A stretch of DNA of 64,000 nt from Paraburkholderia fynbosensis (lineage in GTDB: Bacteria > Pseudomonadota > Gammaproteobacteria > Burkholderiales > Burkholderiaceae), in the NCBI RefSeq assembly GCF_902859935.1, contig NZ_CADIKI010000022.1, forward strand, positions 1 through 64,000. The letters run 5' to 3'. Numbering within the stretch: position 1 is the first letter of the stretch; the number at the start of each line of letters is the position of its first letter. The notes below the pieces were generated by a model, which was not told the DNA's origin, made no database searches, and worked only from the letters and a program-made list of their open reading frames with translations. Positions 59,669-64,000 of this stretch are shown here, piece by piece. Made by a program: the position numbers and the translations under genes.

Positions 59669-60306
59669 AAACGGATGAATTCATTTCTCTGCTGGCGACC
59701 GGTGTCGCGCCGATAGACCGTCACGCGCTCACGAAACGCTTTGCCGTCGCGGTGCTGAGCGGCGCGGCCGGTGCGACGCTGATCATGGCGGTGTTGCTCG
59801 GCGTGCGGCGCGACCTCGCCGAAGTCGCGCTCACGCCGATCTTCTGGGCCAAGGTCGCGTTGCCGCTATGTCTGATGCTCGGTTCGCTCTGGATGTCGAC
59901 ACGGCTCGCGCGGCCGGGGGTGCGCACCGGCGCCAGCGGCTGGGTGATCGCCGCGCCGGTCGCAGCGGTGTGGCTGGCCGGGGCGTATGTTTTGATGGGC
60001 GCACCGGACGACGGCCGGCTCGCACTCGTGCTCGGAAAAACCTGGCGCGTCTGCCCGTTCAATATCGCGATGCTGTCGGTTCCGGGCTTTATCGCCGTGT
60101 TCCGGGCGCTCAAAGGACTGGCGCCGACCCGGCTCGCGCTGACGGGCGCCGCGGGCGGCTTGCTGGCGGGCTCGACCGCGACGCTCGCCTATTGCCTGCA
60201 TTGCCCGGAGATGGGCATTCCGTTCTGGGGCGCGTGGTATCTGCTGGGGATGCTCGTGCCGACGGTGATCGGTGCGCTGCTCGGCCCGCGGCTGTTGCGC
60301 TGGTAG
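59665..60306 (+). CDS. NrsF-like (DUF1109) anti-sigma factor
   Basis: 213 residues, six membrane helices and the start MKTDEFISLLATGVAPIDRH, which is characteristic of the NrsF/DUF1109 family. Paired cysteines in RVCPFNIAML and YCLHCPEMGIPFWG lie in loops near the membrane and may be the sensing residues, as shown for Caulobacter NrsF. It overlaps the sigma gene by four bases and should hold the sigma factor at the membrane until a metal or redox signal. Confidence 0.88.
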   Translation: MKTDEFISLLATGVAPIDRHALTKRFAVAVLSGAAGATLIMAVLLGVRRDLAEVALTPIFWAKVALPLCLMLGSLWMSTRLARPGVRTGASGWVIAAPVAAVWLAGAYVLMGAPDDGRLALVLGKTWRVCPFNIAMLSVPGFIAVFRALKGLAPTRLALTGAAGGLLAGSTATLAYCLHCPEMGIPFWGAWYLLGMLVPTVIGALLGPRLLRW

Positions 60307-60434
60307 TCGGCGCGGCACACTCCACAAGATTTTCTTTACCCTCGCGCAACTTATCCTCGATTGTCAGCGCGCAGCAAAAGCCGGATAGTGCGGCTTGGCC
60401 AACCTGCCGGCCGACATCCAGGGAAACGCTGCCA

Positions 60435-61607
60435 ATGAAGTCCAAAACAATCAGTCTTATCGCAAGCATCGTGTTTGCGCTGAGCACGGTGCCATCCGTG
60501 AGCCGCGCCGCCGATGCCCCGCTCGAGCGGATCAAGCCCACCGTCGACGCGGCCATTGAACCGCTCATGTCGAAATACCGCATTGCGGGGATGGCGGTCG
60601 GCGTGATCGTCGAGGGCAAGCCTTACGTGCTCAACTACGGCGTCGCGTCGACGCAAACCGGCAAGCCGGTCACGCGCGATACGTTGTTCGAACTCGGCTC
60701 CATCAGCAAGACATTCACGGCGACGCTCGCGTCTTATGCGGGCTTGAACGGCAAGCTGTCTTTGTCGGACCCGACGGAAAAGTATCTGCCGTCGCTGCGC
60801 GGCACGCCGTTCGGCAGCGTGAGCCTGCTCAACCTGGGCACGCACACGCCTGGCGGGCTGCCGTTGCAGGTGCCCGACGACATCCACGACAACGACCAGT
60901 TGATGCAGTACTTCGCCGCATGGCGGCCCGCCTATGCACCCGGCACGCAGCGCACGTATGCCAACCCCGGCATCGGCACGCTCGGCCTGATCACGGCGAA
61001 GAGCATGGGACAGGATTTCACGGCGCTGGTCCAGCAAACTGCGTTTCGCGCGCTCGGCATGACGAGCAGCTACTTCGACGTCCCGAAAGCGAAAATGCCG
61101 GACTACGCGCAAGGCTATACGAAGCAGGACGCGCCGATCCGCGTGGCGCCCGGCGTGTTGTCCTCCGAAGCCTATGGCATCAAGTCGACGGCGACTGACA
61201 TGCTGCGCTTCGTTGCGGCGAACATGGATCTGATCCCGCTCGACAGCACGCTCCAGCGCGCGATCACGGCGACGCACACGGGCTACTTCAAAGCAGGCGT
61301 GCTGACGCAGGATCTGATATGGGAGCAGTATCCGTATCCAGTCGCGCTGAAAACCTTGCAGGAAGGCAATTCATCGGAAATGATCCTGCATGCGACGCCT
61401 GCCGCCGAAATCAGGCCACCGCAACCGCCGAGACAGGATGTATGGATCAACAAGACCGGTTCGACCAACGGCTTCGGCGCGTATGTCGCGTTCGTTCCGG
61501 AAAAGCATCTGGGCATCGTCATGCTCGCGAACCGGAACATCCCGAACGACGCACGCGTGAGCGCCGCTTATCAGATCCTCACGGCGCTCGCGGGCAGCGG
61601 GCATTGA
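60435..61607 (+). CDS. Class C beta-lactamase-fold serine hydrolase, exported
   Basis: 390 residues with a signal peptide (ISLIASIVFALSTVPSVSRA). The three motifs of class C enzymes are present: SISK with the nucleophile Ser89, YAN (in RTYANPG) and KTG (WINKTGSTNG). Alignment by eye is with AmpC-type cephalosporinases and EstB-like esterases. No ampR gene lies upstream, unlike inducible ampC. It could be a beta-lactamase or a peptidoglycan-related esterase; the sequence alone does not decide. Confidence 0.88.
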   Translation: MKSKTISLIASIVFALSTVPSVSRAADAPLERIKPTVDAAIEPLMSKYRIAGMAVGVIVEGKPYVLNYGVASTQTGKPVTRDTLFELGSISKTFTATLASYAGLNGKLSLSDPTEKYLPSLRGTPFGSVSLLNLGTHTPGGLPLQVPDDIHDNDQLMQYFAAWRPAYAPGTQRTYANPGIGTLGLITAKSMGQDFTALVQQTAFRALGMTSSYFDVPKAKMPDYAQGYTKQDAPIRVAPGVLSSEAYGIKSTATDMLRFVAANMDLIPLDSTLQRAITATHTGYFKAGVLTQDLIWEQYPYPVALKTLQEGNSSEMILHATPAAEIRPPQPPRQDVWINKTGSTNGFGAYVAFVPEKHLGIVMLANRNIPNDARVSAAYQILTALAGSGH

Positions 61608-61674
61608 AGGCGGCGCGCTGAGCGACGAGCGCGGGCGCTGTGCATGCCCTGCCCTGCCCGGCGCCCGCCGACGC

Positions 61675-63093
61675 TCATTCCCGCACCGGACTCAACGCCC
61701 CATGCGGGTCCGCTTCGACCGCTTCCGACACGAGCGTCTCCAGCGCCAGCCCGCGCGTTTCGATCCCGAGTATCCACACCGCGGCGGCCGCGATCACAAA
61801 GCACATTGCGCCGAGCGAAAACACCCCGCCCTGGCCGAACATCGGCAGCACGACGCCGACCACATACGGCCCGATCAGCGACCCTACCCGGCCGATCGCG
61901 GACGCGAACCCCGAGCCCGTGGCACGCGCGCCGGTGCCGTAGAGCTCGGGCGTGTACGTGTACAGCACGGCCCACATCGCGAACAGAAAAAACTGCATCG
62001 CGAGCCCGGCGCAAATCAGCAGCGTCGGCGTTTGCGCGTGAAGCGCGGTCTGTCCGTAGACATAGGCCATCACCGCGCTGCCGGCGAGCGACGCGATACA
62101 GGTCGGCTTGCGGCCCCAGCGCTCGACGAGCCACGCCGCGCAAATGAAGCCCGGAATCCCGCCCAGCGAAATCAGCACCGTGTACAGCACCGACTTCGCC
62201 ACCGCAAAACCGGCCTGCTGCATCAGCGCACCGAGCCACGACGTCAGCCCGTAAAAACCGAGCAGCGCGAAGAACCACAGCGTCCACACCATGATCGTGC
62301 GGCGCCGGTAGGCCAGGCTCCAGATCTCGCGGAACGCACCGCCGCCCTTCGCCGCAGCCGGTTCCGCGAGCACGGCCGGTGCGCGCAACTGGCTCAGGCT
62401 CTCCGCGCGCATCACCTTCACTTCGATGTCGGCGAGAATCCGGTCGGCTTCGGCATGGCGTCCGCGATGTTCGAGCCAGCGCGGCGACTCCGGCACCACA
62501 CGCCGCACGATCAGCACGAACACCGCGGGAATCGCGAGCAGCGCGAACTCGGTGCGCCAGCCGAAGGCCGGCAGCACGAAGTACGACACCACGCCGGAGG
62601 CGATGAAGCCGAGCGGCCAGAAGCCGTCCATCAGCGCGATCAACCGTCCGCGCGAGGCGGCCGGCACGAACTCCGACAGCAAGGTCTGCGCGATCGGAAA
62701 CTCCATCCCCATGCCGACGCCGAGCAGCACGCGATAAAAGATCAGCGCCTCGACGCTCTGCGCGGTCGAACACAGATACGACGCGAGGCCCCACAGCACC
62801 ATGCTCCACTGAAAGACCGGCCGGCGCCCGAAGCGATCGGCGAGCAGGCCCGCCACCGCCGCGCCGATCACCATGCCGAAGAAGCTCGCGCTGGCGACGA
62901 GCCCCGTGGTCGCGGTCGATAACTGGAACTCGCTTTTGATCGAGCCGAGCACGAACGTCATAGTGCCGAGGTCGACGGAATCGAAGAAAAACGCAATCGC
63001 GATGATGACGAAGATGGTCCGGTGATAACCGGAGAACGGCAGTCGTTCGAGCCGGGCAGCGGCGCTCGAGCGTGGCTGAAAAGCGGTAGACAT
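61675..63093 (-). CDS. MFS transporter, sugar/aromatic-acid:H+ symporter type
   Basis: 472 residues, twelve membrane segments predicted. The MFS motif between helices 2 and 3 reads GLLADRFGRRPVF, and FPIAQTLLSEFVPAASRGRL follows in helix 5. The start at 63093 gives MSTAFQPRSSAAARLERLPF; a longer frame to 63249 is not supported. Substrate unknown. It is opposite to the beta-lactamase-like gene (convergent, 67 bases between stops). Confidence 0.88.
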   Translation of the reverse strand: MSTAFQPRSSAAARLERLPFSGYHRTIFVIIAIAFFFDSVDLGTMTFVLGSIKSEFQLSTATTGLVASASFFGMVIGAAVAGLLADRFGRRPVFQWSMVLWGLASYLCSTAQSVEALIFYRVLLGVGMGMEFPIAQTLLSEFVPAASRGRLIALMDGFWPLGFIASGVVSYFVLPAFGWRTEFALLAIPAVFVLIVRRVVPESPRWLEHRGRHAEADRILADIEVKVMRAESLSQLRAPAVLAEPAAAKGGGAFREIWSLAYRRRTIMVWTLWFFALLGFYGLTSWLGALMQQAGFAVAKSVLYTVLISLGGIPGFICAAWLVERWGRKPTCIASLAGSAVMAYVYGQTALHAQTPTLLICAGLAMQFFLFAMWAVLYTYTPELYGTGARATGSGFASAIGRVGSLIGPYVVGVVLPMFGQGGVFSLGAMCFVIAAAAVWILGIETRGLALETLVSEAVEADPHGALSPVRE

Positions 63094-63254
63094 GTCATCC
63101 CCTCGTTGATGCGGCCGCAGCCGCGTGAGTGTTCCGGGCAGCGTTTTCAGTAGACGTCGACATAAATCGTCCACATAGAAGGAATGCGTCATCGCAATGG
63201 AACGGGGACGTCGCGTTGGCCGCCCGGCACGCGGGCGCGAAGGACGCAAAGGCG

Positions 63255-63518
63255 TTAGGAACGCAAGCGCGCACGCGCGGCACCGGCGATGCGCGCGAGC
63301 GTGTCCGCACTCAGGCGTGCGGCGATTTTTTCGACGTATTCGTGATGGTGCGTCTGCAGCGGCGCGCCGAGTTGTTGCGCGAGCAGATAACGGATCAGCG
63401 CGATGCGCCGGTGCCGCAGCACGATGCTCTGATCGAGCAGCGCGAGCGCGGCAGCGGCGTCGCCTTCATGGCACGCGCGCTCGGTGAGGCGCGCGGTGGC
63501 TAGACGCGTCGACGGCAT
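63255..63518 (-). CDS. Small conserved-looking protein, unknown
   Basis: 87 residues, mostly helical (EGDAAAALALLDQSIVLRHR, RIALIRYLLAQQLGAPLQTH, HHEYVEKIAARLSADTLARI). It is 69 bases after soxG on the same strand. The composition is natural rather than random, and a HHHEY motif might bind metal. No family recognised; it could be an accessory of the sarcosine oxidase operon. Confidence 0.55.
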   Translation of the reverse strand: MPSTRLATARLTERACHEGDAAAALALLDQSIVLRHRRIALIRYLLAQQLGAPLQTHHHEYVEKIAARLSADTLARIAGAARARLRS

Positions 63519-63587
63519 GGCATGGGCGGGAGTCGCACGAGACCGGATGCGCGGCGAGCGATGCGTGCGCGCACCGCTCGCCGCGCG

Positions 63588-64000
63588 TTACGCCATCAGC
63601 GGCTCGGCCGCGTCGAGCATGATCTTGACGAAGTAGTCGGCGAAGCTGCGGCGCACGACGATCTCGAAGCTGTCCGCGCCGGTATGCAGCAATGTCATCG
63701 ATGCCTTGAAATAGTGGCTCTGCGCGCATTGCCCGTCGCCGAACAGTTTCGGATGCAGGTCGAGCGGGCAACCGCGCGCCAGCACGTCACGCACGCGCAC
63801 GCCGCTGATTTCGAGCACCGTATAACCGCTTCCGACATCCACCGCCGACGCGAACACACCGCTCAACCCCGCGCCGAGTTTCGCCTGCAACGGCGCGGTG
63901 CGCGCGGCATCGTGCGCGGCGGCCGAGCGTACGAGCCACTCGTCCGGGCCGAGCCACAGCATGTCGTAGCCGTTGCCGCGCGCGACCGTGTTCGCCTTCT
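63588..64000 (-). CDS. soxG: Sarcosine oxidase gamma subunit, partial (cut by window end)
   Basis: The visible C-terminal about 137 residues include LWLGPDEWLVRSAAAHDAAR, SGYTVLEISGVRVRDVLARG, CPLDLHPKLFGDGQCAQSHY and FEIVVRRSFADYFVKIMLD, typical of SoxG. The frame continues upstream past 63962 to the window end (TVARGNGYD before the first Met), so the start is outside. It is part of the heterotetrameric enzyme converting sarcosine to glycine and formaldehyde or methylene-THF, the last step of the pathway encoded at 37-56 kb. Confidence 0.85.
   Translation of the reverse strand, partial: KANTVARGNGYDMLWLGPDEWLVRSAAAHDAARTAPLQAKLGAGLSGVFASAVDVGSGYTVLEISGVRVRDVLARGCPLDLHPKLFGDGQCAQSHYFKASMTLLHTGADSFEIVVRRSFADYFVKIMLDAAEPLMA

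Noticed and set aside
61571..62809. Second minus-strand frame within the MFS gene region
   Set aside because: It is an alternative frame of the same strand with Arg/Ala repeats; the MFS frame shows the expected membrane segments.
1..64000. CRISPR arrays, rRNA operons, prophage structural genes or toxin-antitoxin pairs
   Set aside because: No regularly spaced repeats, rRNA motifs, capsid/tail genes or typical small overlapping toxin-antitoxin genes were seen.

Overview
The window looks like a stretch of a Burkholderia-type (Paraburkholderia/Caballeronia/Burkholderia) genome, probably a secondary replicon. This is inferred from the high GC content, the two Burkholderia-style trimeric porins, the large GbdR-controlled betaine locus, and a small exported MXKDX-repeat protein next to an ECF sigma/NrsF pair. 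No rRNA, tRNA, CRISPR array or replication origin was seen.

The left part (1 to about 27.2 kb) is accessory and partly decayed. It holds an SDR/LysR divergent pair, an sfnB relic with a large internal deletion, a small exported protein, a LuxR-type regulator whose end runs into a chemoreceptor fossil, and an intact ABC transporter + two-component system + porin block (5.4-11.7 kb). It continues with a graveyard at 12.1-13.5 kb (DUF3579 gene, response regulator, IS6 transposase), a family-39 glycosyltransferase, further transposase and propeller-like relics, a MEDS-domain hybrid histidine kinase, two cysteine hydrolases with an HxlR regulator, a broken ISNCY-type element, a GntR fossil, and a second HxlR regulator facing an NmrA-like/DoxX-like pair across tandem palindromic operators. 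A complete tyrosine recombinase at 26-27.2 kb marks the boundary.

The right part (27.2-64 kb) is dense, intact and catabolic. First come a FMN-barrel/FAD/NAD/[2Fe-2S] fusion reductase with a GST and a LysR regulator. Next is a choline-O-sulfate block (betC, choX-like binding protein, porin, divergent LysR regulator), then purU. From 37.0 to 49.6 kb one strand carries a betaine-type binding protein, gbcB, gbcA, etfB, etfA, dgcB, dgcA, a DUF5943-like gene, a dipeptidase and glyA, divergent from gbdR. fdhA and betI-betB-betA follow. Together these would take choline-O-sulfate or choline to betaine (BetC, BetA, BetB), betaine to dimethylglycine (GbcAB), dimethylglycine to sarcosine (DgcAB with EtfAB), sarcosine to glycine (the sarcosine oxidase gamma gene cut by the window end is part of that enzyme) and glycine to serine (GlyA). 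PurU and FdhA handle the one-carbon units released.

The last segment (56.4-63.6 kb) has a membrane protein with a suspected double frameshift, a Tat-lipoprotein molybdopterin oxidoreductase with a membrane cytochrome b, the MXKDX protein, an ECF sigma/NrsF pair, a serine beta-lactamase-fold protein, an MFS transporter, a small unknown gene and partial soxG.
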